64,000 bases of DNA from RI-242 sp038246255 (GTDB taxonomy: Bacteria > Planctomycetota > UBA1135 > GCA-002686595): the NCBI GenBank assembly GCA_038246255.1, contig JBBRWC010000005.1, forward strand, positions 20,877 to 84,876. The letters are read 5' to 3'. A program made the position numbers and the translations under genes. The notes under the pieces are model-generated. The model did not search any database and was not told where the DNA came from. It was given only the letters and a program-made list of their open reading frames with translations. This document shows positions 33,551-41,431 of the stretch, piece by piece. Position 1 is the stretch's first letter; each line of letters begins with the position of its first letter.

Positions 33551-34330
33551 TCACCCAAAGATCGGTTCCAAGTCCCCGTCGCAAAGGCCGTGGGCGGCGG
33601 CGCGATCGCGCCACGCGGTGAGGCTCGCACCCAGCCGCGCGCCCGGCTCGTACGCGCACTCCTCCAGCAGATAATGCAGGAGCGCTCCCTCGGGCAGCCC
33701 CGTTGCGCGGGCCGCGTTGCGCGCCAGGGCAGGCGCCGCCGCCCGCCCGCGCTCCCGCGCGCGCTCGAACGCGCCGCGCCAGGGCCCAAGGTCGACACCC
33801 GGCGCGGAGATCCAAAGCGCGAAGACGAAGGGCAGGCCGGTGTGTGCGCGCCACGCCTCGGACGGGTTCCAGGCCGGCGGGGGATTCGCGGCAAACGTCT
33901 CGCGCAGCGCGCGGTCGCCAATGCGCAGCCACGCGTCCGCCTCGGCGTCCCGGGGATCGACCCCATCCGGCGGCTCGGCGAACTGCGGTTGTGCGCCGTG
34001 CACGTCGGCGAGCAGGACCTGGACGAGCGCGGCCGAGGTGCGACTGGCGGGGTCGAGGGCGACGCGTTCGAGGGTTTCAACGGGGCGGCGCAGGAAAAGT
34101 TGCACGCTCGACACTCGCCCCTCGCCAAACACCGCGTAACCGTTGAGGTAGCCGTAACCGGGCCGGCGGAAGAGTTCGATCGAGCTCACCAGCGCGACAT
34201 CCAGATTGCCGGCGCGCAGGCCCTCGACGAGCTGGGACGGCGGCCGCCGGACGAGGTTCACACCCGGCTCGTCCTCGAGCCCCAGGTCGAGGGGGCGCCC
34301 GACGAGGTAGGGCACGCTTCCCACACGCAG
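33551..34330 (-). CDS. mqnA: chorismate dehydratase MqnA (futalosine pathway)
   Basis: First enzyme of the futalosine route to menaquinone: it turns chorismate into 3-enolpyruvylbenzoate. Type-2 periplasmic-binding-protein fold; the N-terminal LRVGSVPYLVGRPLDLGL and the PPSQLVEGLRAGNLDVALVSSIEL segment are typical of MqnA, and FGEGRVSSVQLFLRRP follows. The start is unclear. Homology begins at the CTG at 34330, GTG 34324 is close by, and the frame is open to 34450 but would then overlap the divergent gene at 34443. mqnE and mqnC lie 8 kb away in the same window. Confidence 0.87.
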   Translation of the reverse strand: MRVGSVPYLVGRPLDLGLEDEPGVNLVRRPPSQLVEGLRAGNLDVALVSSIELFRRPGYGYLNGYAVFGEGRVSSVQLFLRRPVETLERVALDPASRTSAALVQVLLADVHGAQPQFAEPPDGVDPRDAEADAWLRIGDRALRETFAANPPPAWNPSEAWRAHTGLPFVFALWISAPGVDLGPWRGAFERARERGRAAAPALARNAARATGLPEGALLHYLLEECAYEPGARLGASLTAWRDRAAAHGLCDGDLEPIFG

Positions 34331-34442
34331 GGTGGAGCCGGCACGCAGGGTGGGCGCTCCAACCCGATCAGCCCCGCGTTGGTTACCATCACCGCCAGTG
34401 GGGGGACGCTCCGCGCCTTCCAGCCCCTCGCTCACACCCACC

Positions 34443-34688
34443 ATGTCCAATCAAGCCCTCGCCCGGGAAACCGCCGCGGAGATCCTCGAGATCCTCGTGA
34501 ACCACTTCATGCTCAAACCGGGCGATGTGCAACTCGTCGGCGTGTTCTTGCGTGTGTGGCAGGGGCGCGGCCACGATGAAGATGCCTTCGCGCCGGGACT
34601 CGAGCACGCGGAGGCCGAAGGCTGGGTGCGGTCCGTGCCGGGCGGTGAATCCTTCGAGCTGACCCAAGCCGGGTTCGACTTCGTCTGA
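34443..34688 (+). CDS. small protein of unknown function
   Basis: An 81-residue acidic protein (ATG 34443) made of short helices ending in a small beta hairpin (GWVRSVPGGESFELTQAGFDFV), a pattern that resembles a winged-helix fold. No signal peptide. It sits between mqnA (divergent) and the methyltransferase gene 50 bases downstream. Not recognised. Confidence 0.65.
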   Translation: MSNQALARETAAEILEILVNHFMLKPGDVQLVGVFLRVWQGRGHDEDAFAPGLEHAEAEGWVRSVPGGESFELTQAGFDFV

Positions 34689-34738
34689 TCCGCGCGGGTA
34701 GACAGGCGCGGTAGGGGCGCGCGACACTCCCGCCCCCC

Positions 34739-35665
34739 ATGCGACCCGCCCATTTTGAGTTTCAGCCGCTCGCGGGCCACGGCCTCGTGGATTCAGGGGG
34801 CGGCGAGAAGCTCGAGCGTTTTGGGGCCGCCCTGTTGCGCCGGCCTGAACCCCAGGCCCTGTGGCGCCCGCGCCTTCCCGCGGCGGACTGGGAGCGCGCC
34901 GACCTCGTTTTCGAGCGCGAAACCGATCGCGGTGGGACCTGGCGGGTGCGCCCCGGGTCGCCGAACCTGGTGCAAGGGCGCGATCCCGCGTGGACGATCG
35001 AAGTGGGGCCCGCGACCCTTTGGATCCGCCCGACGCCGTTCAAACACGTGGGTATTTTCCCCGAGCAGGCCGCGAATTGGCGGGTGCTCGAGCGCCTGTC
35101 GACGCGCGGGGCTGGCGGCGAGCCACTGCGGCTGCTCAACCTTTTTGGCTACACCGGCGCGGCCAGCGTGCTCGCCGCGCTCCACGGATGCCGCGTGACG
35201 CATGTCGACGCGTCCCGGCTCGCCCTCGATGGCTGCCGCCAGAACGCCGTTGCGTCCGGTGTGCCCGACGGGCGGCTGCGGTACGTGCTCGAGGACGCGC
35301 TGGTGTTCGCGCGGCGCGAGGTTCGCCGTGGCGCAAAGTATTCGATCGTGCTGCTCGATCCGCCGCATTACGGCCGCGGTCCGAAGGGGCAAAAGTGGCA
35401 GCTCGAGGAGCATCTTGCGGAGCTCGTCGAGCTTGCGGGAGCGCTCAGTGCCGAACGTGCGCTGATCGTGCTTTCGACCTACGCGGTGGGGCATTCGCCG
35501 CTCGCCTTCGCGAACCTACTGGATGCGCTGGAGGGCGGTGAAACGGCCGCGGGGGAGCTCGTGCTCGTCGAAGAATCCCGCGCGGGACTGCCCGCGCGGA
35601 GCCTGTCCCAGGGGTTTTGCGCGCGCTGGTGGCGCGGTTTCGAGCCCGCCGACATCCTCCCGTGA
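34739..35665 (+). CDS. class I SAM-dependent methyltransferase, RlmI/RlmK type
   Basis: A 308-residue enzyme probably methylating rRNA cytosine or guanine. The central Rossmann domain shows LLNLFGYTGAASVLAALHGC (SAM site), THVDASRLALDGCRQNA (acidic loop) and VLLDPPHYGRGPKGQKWQLEEHL (catalytic motif IV of RlmI/RlmK-like enzymes). The N-terminal 90 residues form a beta-rich domain, not a clear PUA. It is coupled to the pseudouridine synthase that follows by GTGA overlap, which supports an RNA-modification role. Confidence 0.85.
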   Translation: MRPAHFEFQPLAGHGLVDSGGGEKLERFGAALLRRPEPQALWRPRLPAADWERADLVFERETDRGGTWRVRPGSPNLVQGRDPAWTIEVGPATLWIRPTPFKHVGIFPEQAANWRVLERLSTRGAGGEPLRLLNLFGYTGAASVLAALHGCRVTHVDASRLALDGCRQNAVASGVPDGRLRYVLEDALVFARREVRRGAKYSIVLLDPPHYGRGPKGQKWQLEEHLAELVELAGALSAERALIVLSTYAVGHSPLAFANLLDALEGGETAAGELVLVEESRAGLPARSLSQGFCARWWRGFEPADILP

Positions 35666-36423
35666 ACGCCGGGCCGCAGTTCCCTGCGCCGGCGGGCGCT
35701 GGCCTCGTCGTGGTGTACGTGGACAACCACATGCTTGTTGTCGACAAGCCGGCGGGGATGCTGAGCGTGCCCGATGTTGGCGGCGAAACGAGTGCGCTCG
35801 ATGTCGCGAAGGTGTGGGTCAAAGCGGCATTCGACAAGCCCGGCGACGTGTTCCTCGGCGTCGTCCACCGGCTCGACCGTCCGGTGTCTGGCCTGCTGAT
35901 CTTCGGACGCACCAGTAAGGGCGCGGCTCGGCTGAGCGCGTCCCTGCGCGACGGCGCGCTCTCAAAAACGTACCTTGCCGTCGTTGCCCCGTGGAGCGCT
36001 CCCGACGACGGTGAGGTGCTTCACCATTTGGTCAAGGACGAGCGCACCAATCGAGTGCGCTGGAGCGCTCGAGCTTCCGCGGGGTCGAAACTTGCCCACT
36101 CGCGCTTCCGTGTGATCGCACGCACGCAGGACCGGGTGCTACTCGCGCTCGAGGCCGTGACCGGACGTCCGCACCAGCTGCGCGCCGCGGCGGCTTCCCT
36201 CGGCCACCCGCTGCTCGGCGACCTCAAGTACGGCGCACCCAAGGCGCTCTCGGACGGACAAATCGCGCTGCACGCCGTGCACCTTCGTGTTCCGCATCCG
36301 ACGCAGCCGCGGACCCTCGAATTCACGCGCGCGCCGACCCGGCCGGTGTTCCAAGCGCATTGGACACCCCACGCCCAGGTGTCGGCGCTGGAGCGTTCGT
36401 GGATCTCCTCGGACCTGGGTTAA
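35662..36423 (+). CDS. RluA-family pseudouridine synthase
   Basis: Isomerises uridine to pseudouridine in rRNA or tRNA. The 253-residue protein has the RluA catalytic core: DNHMLVVDKPAGMLSVP, then VHRLDRPVSGLLIFGRT with the catalytic Asp in HRLDRPVSG, and later VTGRPHQLRAAAASLGHPLLGDLKYG. There is no S4 domain, so it is a short RluA type. GTG 35662 overlaps the methyltransferase stop. Which RNA site it modifies cannot be read from sequence. Confidence 0.93.
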   Translation: MNAGPQFPAPAGAGLVVVYVDNHMLVVDKPAGMLSVPDVGGETSALDVAKVWVKAAFDKPGDVFLGVVHRLDRPVSGLLIFGRTSKGAARLSASLRDGALSKTYLAVVAPWSAPDDGEVLHHLVKDERTNRVRWSARASAGSKLAHSRFRVIARTQDRVLLALEAVTGRPHQLRAAAASLGHPLLGDLKYGAPKALSDGQIALHAVHLRVPHPTQPRTLEFTRAPTRPVFQAHWTPHAQVSALERSWISSDLG

Positions 36424-36426
36424 GGT
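36421..36426 (+). promoter_or_regulatory. -10-like TAAGGT overlapping the rluA stop
   Basis: TAAGGT begins on the stop codon of the pseudouridine synthase and ends six bases before TTG 36433, the first possible start of the next frame. The spacing is that of a leaderless promoter. If used, the signal peptide of the next protein gains a repeat-encoded basic n-region. Confidence 0.35.
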
Positions 36427-36435
36427 AAGCGCTTG

Positions 36436-36495
36436 CGTGCACTCAAGGCACGTGCACTCAAGGCCCGTGCACTCACGGCCCGCTCACTCACGACC
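36436..36495. repeat. 15-bp tandem repeat, four units
   Basis: Units of CGTGCACTCAAGGCA and close variants lie at 36436-36450, 36451-36465, 36466-36480 and 36481-36495, just upstream of ATG 36502. They are in frame with that gene and would encode repeated RALKA if translation began at TTG 36433. Confidence 0.9.
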
Positions 36496-36501
36496 CTCGC
36501 C

Positions 36502-37227
36502 ATGCAGCGATCCAGCCTGCTCCTTCTCGCACTCCTCGCGGCCTGCTCCGCACCCGCGGAACGCGGGATTGCGCCGGCCGACGCGCAGGCGACCGCACTC
36601 ACCTTGAGTGTCGCGCCGGGCATCAACGACACCTACCTTGATCCGACCCTCGACGTGGACGGACTTGTGGAGCGCTTCGAGGGCGAAAGCCGCGAGGTTT
36701 ATGTGCACCGCGAGCGGATCGCCGAGTGGACGGGCCTGTGCGACGGCATGCGTGTCGCGGACATCGGCGCGGGCACGGGACTGTTCACCGTGCCCTTCGC
36801 GCAGCGTGTGGGCGACGAAGGCAAGGTGTTTGCCGTCGAGATCGCGCCGCGGCTCGTCGAACACCTGGAGTCCGTCGCACGCGCCAAAGGAATGACGCAA
36901 GTGCAGGTGGTGGAGGGGGGTGAGCGCGACGTACGCCTGCCCGACCACAGTGTGCAGGTTGCGTTTGTGTGCGACACCTACCACCACTTCGAGTATCCGG
37001 CCGAAACGCTGCGCTCCATCCACCGCGCGATCGTGCCGAACGGCGAGCTTTTGATCATCGACTTCGAGCGCATCGAAGGAGTGACGCGGCCCTGGATCCT
37101 CGGCCACGTGCGCGCCGGTCGCGAAGTCGTGATCGCGGAGATTGAAGCGGCGGGCTTCAAGCTCACGGACCAGGCGTCGATCCCGGGCCTCGTCGAGAAC
37201 TACGCGCTGCGCTTCCGCCGCCTCTAG
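36502..37227 (+). CDS. lipoprotein-tagged class I SAM methyltransferase
   Basis: A 241-residue protein with a strong lipoprotein signal (SSLLLLALLAACSAPA) followed by a complete class I methyltransferase domain. The domain begins with VADIGAGTGLFTVPFAQRVG (SAM-binding glycine loop), then VFAVEIAPRLVEHLESVA and the product-side CDTYHHFEYPAETLRSIHRAIVPNGELLI. SAM is cytoplasmic, so a periplasmic methyltransferase is odd; comparable signal-bearing methyltransferases occur in some Gram-negatives. The alternative start TTG 36433 would extend the signal n-region through the 15-bp repeat. Substrate unknown. Confidence 0.82.
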   Translation: MQRSSLLLLALLAACSAPAERGIAPADAQATALTLSVAPGINDTYLDPTLDVDGLVERFEGESREVYVHRERIAEWTGLCDGMRVADIGAGTGLFTVPFAQRVGDEGKVFAVEIAPRLVEHLESVARAKGMTQVQVVEGGERDVRLPDHSVQVAFVCDTYHHFEYPAETLRSIHRAIVPNGELLIIDFERIEGVTRPWILGHVRAGREVVIAEIEAAGFKLTDQASIPGLVENYALRFRRL

Positions 37228-37428
37228 CCCGGGCTATTCACCCGCTTTGCGATCGGACGGCCCAACCGGCGGCCTTCGGCCGTCTTTCGCCCTCGGGCGG
37301 CACTTTGCGACCTCGGGCGTCCCTCGTTGACCTGTTCAAGGTCGACTGCGGGTCCCGCGGCCGCAAAGCACCGCCAGGCGACGACTTGGGCTCGTCTGCT
37401 CGAAAACTTGATGAACAGCCCGGGCTAG
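37224..37428 (+). repeat. fold-back repeat, copy A (about 204 bp)
   Basis: The second copy is at 57010-57214, nearly identical and the same length. Its two ends are inverted copies of each other (CTAGCCCGGGCT against AGCCCGGGCTAG), and the pairing continues inward over almost the whole element: 37228-37237 with 37415-37424, the CTTTGCGA-type block with the TTTTCGAG-type block, and GCACTTTGCG with CGCAAAGCACC. The centre is near 37337 (GACCTGTTCAAGGTC). One short hairpin (CGGCCTTCGGCCG) interrupts the 5' arm. It overlaps the stop codon of the methyltransferase and lies between convergent genes. No protein-coding role is apparent. Confidence 0.88.
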
Positions 37429-37464
37429 CAGCCTGTCGGGGTCCTCGCGTCGCGAGGCTGCTAG
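37425..37464. terminator. palindrome next to fold-back repeat
   Basis: CTAGCAGCCT (37425-37434) pairs with AGGCTGCTAG (37455-37464) over 10 bp, enclosing CCTCGCG and CGCGAGG. It lies just upstream of the minus-strand abgT stop and could terminate transcription from either side. No T run. Confidence 0.45.
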
Positions 37465-37479
37465 CCCGTGAGCGCGGGA

Positions 37480-39072
37480 TCAGCTCGGGTACGTGTAGGT
37501 GGCGTCTAATCCGAGCGGGATGCCGAGGGTCCAGAAAGCGAGCAGGAAAAGGGTCCAGCCGATCAGGAACACCACGGTGAACGGCAGCATCATGGAAATG
37601 AGCGTGCCGATGCCCGCCGAGCGCGAATAGCGCTGGCAGAACACGACGACCAGTGGGAAGTAGGGCATCAACGGCGTGATGATGTTCGTGCAACTGTCGC
37701 CGACGCGGTAGGCCGCCTGGGTGAGCTCCGGCGACACCCCCAGTTGCATCAGCATCGGCACAAAAACCGGCGAAAGCAGGCCCCATTTGGCCGATGCGGA
37801 CCCGATCACGAGGTTGACCGCGCCGGTTAAGCCGATGATGCCCACCACGGTGACCTGGGCGGGAAGACCAAGCGTCTGGAGGAAGTTGGCGCCCTTGAGC
37901 GCCACGAGCGCGCCGATCTTCGAGCTGTTGAACGCGTCGATGAAAAGCGCGCAGAAAAACGCCATCACGAGGTAGTAGCCCATGCCGGACATGGACTTGC
38001 TCATTCCCGCAACCACGTCCCGGTGGCTCTTGACCGTCCCTGCGACCACGCCGTAGGCCACGGCCGGGATCAGGAACAGGATCAGGATCAGGGGCACGAT
38101 GACGCGCATCATCGGCGCGCTGCTGGTGCCAAGTAGCCCGTTGGCATCGCGCAGGGGCGACGTCGCGGGCATGGCCGCGAGGGCGAGGATCGCAATGCCG
38201 ACGGCCGCAGCGACCAATGCGGCAAAAAGCCCCCGGCGCTCAGGGCTGCTGAGCGCGCCCACGCCCGTGGGCGCCTTGGCGACTTCGTCGCCGTCCAGCG
38301 GGGTGCTCGCGAGACGCGGCTCTACCACGCGGTCGGTCAGGAACCAGCCCAGCCCCACGATCAACAGTGTGGACGCCGCGGTGAAGTAGATGTTGCACAG
38401 CGGGTTGACTTCGAGCGCGGGATCGATGATCTGCGCGGCGGTTTGCGTGAAACCCATGAGCAGCGGGTCGAGCGCTGACGGCACCGGATTGGCCGAGAAA
38501 CCCCCGGATACGCCCGCAAACGCTGCGGCGATTCCCGCGAGCGGATGGCGCCCCGCGGCGAGGAAAATCACGGCGCCCAGCGGGATCACCAGCACGTATC
38601 CCGCGTCAATGGCCGAGTGCGACAGGATGCCGACGAAGATCACGACCGGTGTGAGCAGCTTCGCGGGTGTGAAGCTCAGCGTGAACTTCAGCGCGGAGTT
38701 GATCAGGCCCGTGCTTTCGGCGACGCCGATGCCGAGCAGCGCGACCAGAACGGTCCCGAGCGGCGCGAAGGTGACGAACGTGCGCACCATGCCCTCGAGG
38801 AACGCCACCAGCGCCGTCCCGGTAAGGAGGTTTCTGACCGCGAGCGGTTCCTTGGTCGCCGGGTCGATCAGCAGCGACGCCGCACCGCTCGTGGGATCGA
38901 TCACTTGAAAGGACTGGCCCGAAAGCAGCGCCGACGCGACCCACGTCGCGAGCATGAGCAGGAAAAAAAGGAGCGCCGGGTCGGGCAGTTTGTTGCCGAT
39001 CCGCTCGATCCATCCGAGCGCGGACTCGATCGCGCCCGTTCGCTTCGCCGGGGTGTGCGTTGCCTGGGACAT
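37480..39072 (-). CDS. abgT: AbgT-family transporter
   Basis: Inner-membrane carrier of the AbgT family, which imports p-aminobenzoyl-glutamate or exports sulfonamide-type compounds. The 530-residue protein has about 12 membrane segments and the family patterns IERIGNKLPDPALLFF, the re-entrant VSGGFSANPVPSALDPLL and GYYLVMAFFCALFIDAFNSSKIG. The C-terminal part has SASAKWGLLSPVFVPMLMQLGVSPELTQAAYRVGDS. ATG 39072 has AAGG seven bases upstream. The gene ends at the fold-back repeat region. Confidence 0.96.
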   Translation of the reverse strand: MSQATHTPAKRTGAIESALGWIERIGNKLPDPALLFFLLMLATWVASALLSGQSFQVIDPTSGAASLLIDPATKEPLAVRNLLTGTALVAFLEGMVRTFVTFAPLGTVLVALLGIGVAESTGLINSALKFTLSFTPAKLLTPVVIFVGILSHSAIDAGYVLVIPLGAVIFLAAGRHPLAGIAAAFAGVSGGFSANPVPSALDPLLMGFTQTAAQIIDPALEVNPLCNIYFTAASTLLIVGLGWFLTDRVVEPRLASTPLDGDEVAKAPTGVGALSSPERRGLFAALVAAAVGIAILALAAMPATSPLRDANGLLGTSSAPMMRVIVPLILILFLIPAVAYGVVAGTVKSHRDVVAGMSKSMSGMGYYLVMAFFCALFIDAFNSSKIGALVALKGANFLQTLGLPAQVTVVGIIGLTGAVNLVIGSASAKWGLLSPVFVPMLMQLGVSPELTQAAYRVGDSCTNIITPLMPYFPLVVVFCQRYSRSAGIGTLISMMLPFTVVFLIGWTLFLLAFWTLGIPLGLDATYTYPS

Positions 39073-39199
39073 GGGGGGGCCTTGGCTCGAACGTGGGGGA
39101 ATAGCGCGGGCCCCGGGGTGGGGCGCGCCGCGCGGCGCAGGTTAACCGCGCGGCGCGGCGCGTGGCGAATGGCAGGCTGCGGCGGCGCCCGCCTTCGAA

Positions 39200-39904
39200 T
39201 CACTGCTGCCCAACGCCAAGCAGCGCCCCGATCGACCAGAGAACGCCGTTGAGCCGGTCGTCCTCCGTCCGTCCGTGCTCCCGGTGGAACGCCGCGCGAG
39301 CCGGGTCATCCGCCTCGAGGAGCTCCAGCGTCCGCGCCCCGCTCGCCCGCAAGCTGGGCGCGGCCTGTGCGCCGCCCGCCGCCGCGGCCGCCGTGGCATA
39401 AGCGCGCACGACAAGCTCGTACTGCTGCGCACCGTCGTAGGCCGAGACCACGAGGTGGAACTCGCCGCCGTGCCCGAGCGTGAGCGCGCCCGACTCGTAC
39501 GACGTGGGGTCCCCGTAGATGCCGATGTACTGGCCCGCGAAGGGGTCCCACACCGACAGGTCGAGGTCACCTTGACCCCACACGGGGTACAGCTCGAACT
39601 CGACGAACAGGTTGCCGTCCGCCGCGAAGGCAAAACCATCGAAGGGGTCCTGCCAGGCCGAGACACCCCCCGCGATCACTAGGGTTTCCCCGGCGCGGAT
39701 CGGGCCAATCGCCATCGGGTACGCCGGCGAGTCGTTGGGCTCCATTTCGCCGATCACCACCGGCGGCGGTGCACTGGGGGCCGGGACGTTCACGACCGCA
39801 TCCACGTGTCCGTGGCAACCCAGGACGAGGGCCGCCACGGCGATGAGCGCACTGGTCCGGCCGGTGCGCGCGCGGGGAAGCATCTTGGTCTCAAAGCGTT
39901 CCAT
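39200..39904 (-). CDS. lipoprotein with pre-peptidase-like domain
   Basis: A 234-residue lipoprotein (lipobox VAALVLGCHG). After a Pro-rich stretch it has EMEPNDSPAYPMAIG and GDLDLSVWDPFAGQYIGIYG, the EPNDS start and beta-sandwich strands of a PPC-like (bacterial pre-peptidase C-terminal) domain. A helical Ala/Gly-rich tail follows. It could be an extracellular adhesion or cargo-binding lipoprotein. A second possible start is the ATG seven codons in. Function unknown. Confidence 0.75.
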   Translation of the reverse strand: MERFETKMLPRARTGRTSALIAVAALVLGCHGHVDAVVNVPAPSAPPPVVIGEMEPNDSPAYPMAIGPIRAGETLVIAGGVSAWQDPFDGFAFAADGNLFVEFELYPVWGQGDLDLSVWDPFAGQYIGIYGDPTSYESGALTLGHGGEFHLVVSAYDGAQQYELVVRAYATAAAAAGGAQAAPSLRASGARTLELLEADDPARAAFHREHGRTEDDRLNGVLWSIGALLGVGQQ

Positions 39905-40085
39905 GGGAGTGGGGAGCTGGGGGTCGGGGCTGTCCTTCCCGCAGGACTCCCGGGGACGCTGCCCTGGGGCCGGGGGAGGACACCGCGGGGTCCGGGAGGT
40001 CTAAGCGGTCGCGCGGCGCGGCCGCTCAAAGCCCTAGGGCAATCCTTGTGCCGCGGGGCGCGCGATTTTTTTTCGCCTCCGCCCG

Positions 40086-40734
40086 GTGGTCATCTGTTGC
40101 GGGGGGAGCGGCGTACCCGCCCAGGGTGCGCTGCTGGTCAACCGCTGCATGATCGATGGCAATCGTTCCAACCGCGCGGGCGGGGGCATCGAAGCGAACA
40201 TCGGCGACACGACGGTGCGCTTCAGCTTCATCGCGAACACCGGGCGCCGCGCCGGGCAACGGCGGTGGTTTACACCTCACCGGCGCCGGCAACGTGCTGA
40301 TCGAAAGCACCCGCGTGCGTTGGAGTACCGCAAGCGCCGAAGGCGGCGGTCTGTTGAACAACCGCGGAACCGCGATGCTGACGGATACGCTGTTCGCGGG
40401 CAACGATGCCCAGCGCGAGGGTGGTGGAGTCGAAGCGCTCGAGGGCAAGACGAACCTCGTGAACGTGCGCCTCGAAAACAACAACACGGGCCCGATGCCG
40501 AGCAATGGCGGCGGCTTGCACCTGATCGGTGCAGGGCTCGTCACTCTTCTGAACGGCAAGGTCACGGGCAACAGCGCCAGCAATGAAGGCGGCGGCCTTT
40601 GGAACTCCGGCACCGGCCAGATGTTCGCAACGAGCGTCGTGATCGAGATGAACACCGCGCCGAAGGGTCCGAACGTGTTCAACCTGGGCGGGACGTCCCT
40701 CGTGGACGGGACCCCGGTGCCGGTTCTTCCCTGA
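40086..40734 (+). pseudogene. frameshifted fragment of a parallel beta-helix protein
   Basis: Two frames join into one protein. 40086 to about 40243 reads ALLVNRCMIDGNRSNRAGGG..IANTG, and from about 40243 to 40734 the next frame continues NGGGLHLTGAGNVLIEST with repeated GGG turns (NEGGGLWNSGTGQ, DAQREGGGVE). The switch needs removal of one G from the GGG run at 40242-40244. The pattern is that of Gly-rich right-handed beta-helix repeats of surface proteins. The fragment has no signal peptide and no clear start, so it is both truncated at the 5' end and frameshifted, or else affected by an assembly error. Confidence 0.75.
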
Positions 40735-40889
40735 ATCGGCGACCCCCGATCGGGGGACCGCCGTCCGCGCGCAACCGCGGCCAAGATCGGCGCGCGCCGC
40801 TTCTTCCAGTGGGCGGCGGCGCGCGCCATTCGTTGGAATAGACTCGATCGGGCAACCCCGGCGCTTTGCGCCGTTTGCTGCCCCTGCGT

Positions 40890-40895
40890 TAGGCT
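40890..40895 (+). promoter_or_regulatory. -10-like TAGGCT before gene at 40902
   Basis: TAGGCT ends exactly six bases before ATG 40902, with no room for a ribosome binding site. TTGCGC stands 18 bases upstream of it (40866-40871) as a possible -35. This is the clearest leaderless arrangement on the plus strand. Confidence 0.6.
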
Positions 40896-40901
40896 CGGGC
40901 C

Positions 40902-41414
40902 ATGGCCCAAGCACGCAATGCCACTTTGATCCCCGCCGCCGCGATCAATCGGATCGGGTGGGCGCTCCTCTTGGGCGCAACGATCTTCACGGCGGTCGCG
41001 CTCGCGCTGCCGGTGTTCGCCGGGCCGGGCGACTTAGCGGGGGCGGATCCCCTCGCGGGCGGCCTCGGCCTAGAAAGTCACCGCGCAAGCGAGGGCACCG
41101 ACATCGTGCTCGTGATGTCGTTCACCAACCTCGTTCTCTTCTTGAGCCTGTTGCCGGGAGCGTTTTTCCTCCCCGCGCGGATTGCCGTGACCAGCCCGAA
41201 CCCCCACGCGACACGCCGCATCCTGCGTTGGGCACTGCTTGAGGGCGCGGCGCTGTTTGGCGGGGTCGTGCTCCTCTTGGCAGGGATCAACGGTGTTGTG
41301 CCCGCGAACCCGCTCTATTACCTGAACCTCGTTCCCTATGCCGCGTTTGTCTATTTCCTCGTGGGTGATCTCGTGAACACGCCCGACCCACGGGACCCGC
41401 CATTCAACCGCTGA
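40902..41414 (+). CDS. membrane protein of unknown function
   Basis: A 170-residue protein with four hydrophobic spans (about 18-40, 68-92, 105-127, 133-155). It looks like a small polytopic membrane protein. The segment between spans 1 and 2 is Gly/Asp-rich and likely outside. No motif recognised. The start is ATG 40902, placed by the TAGGCT box six bases upstream. Confidence 0.72.
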   Translation: MAQARNATLIPAAAINRIGWALLLGATIFTAVALALPVFAGPGDLAGADPLAGGLGLESHRASEGTDIVLVMSFTNLVLFLSLLPGAFFLPARIAVTSPNPHATRRILRWALLEGAALFGGVVLLLAGINGVVPANPLYYLNLVPYAAFVYFLVGDLVNTPDPRDPPFNR

Positions 41415-41431
41415 CGGGAACTTCGAAAGCC

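Noticed and set aside
37224..37428. Open frames inside the fold-back repeat (both strands)
   Set aside because: They are short, differ in length between the two copies and have no start context. They follow from the high GC content; the conserved feature is base pairing, not codons.
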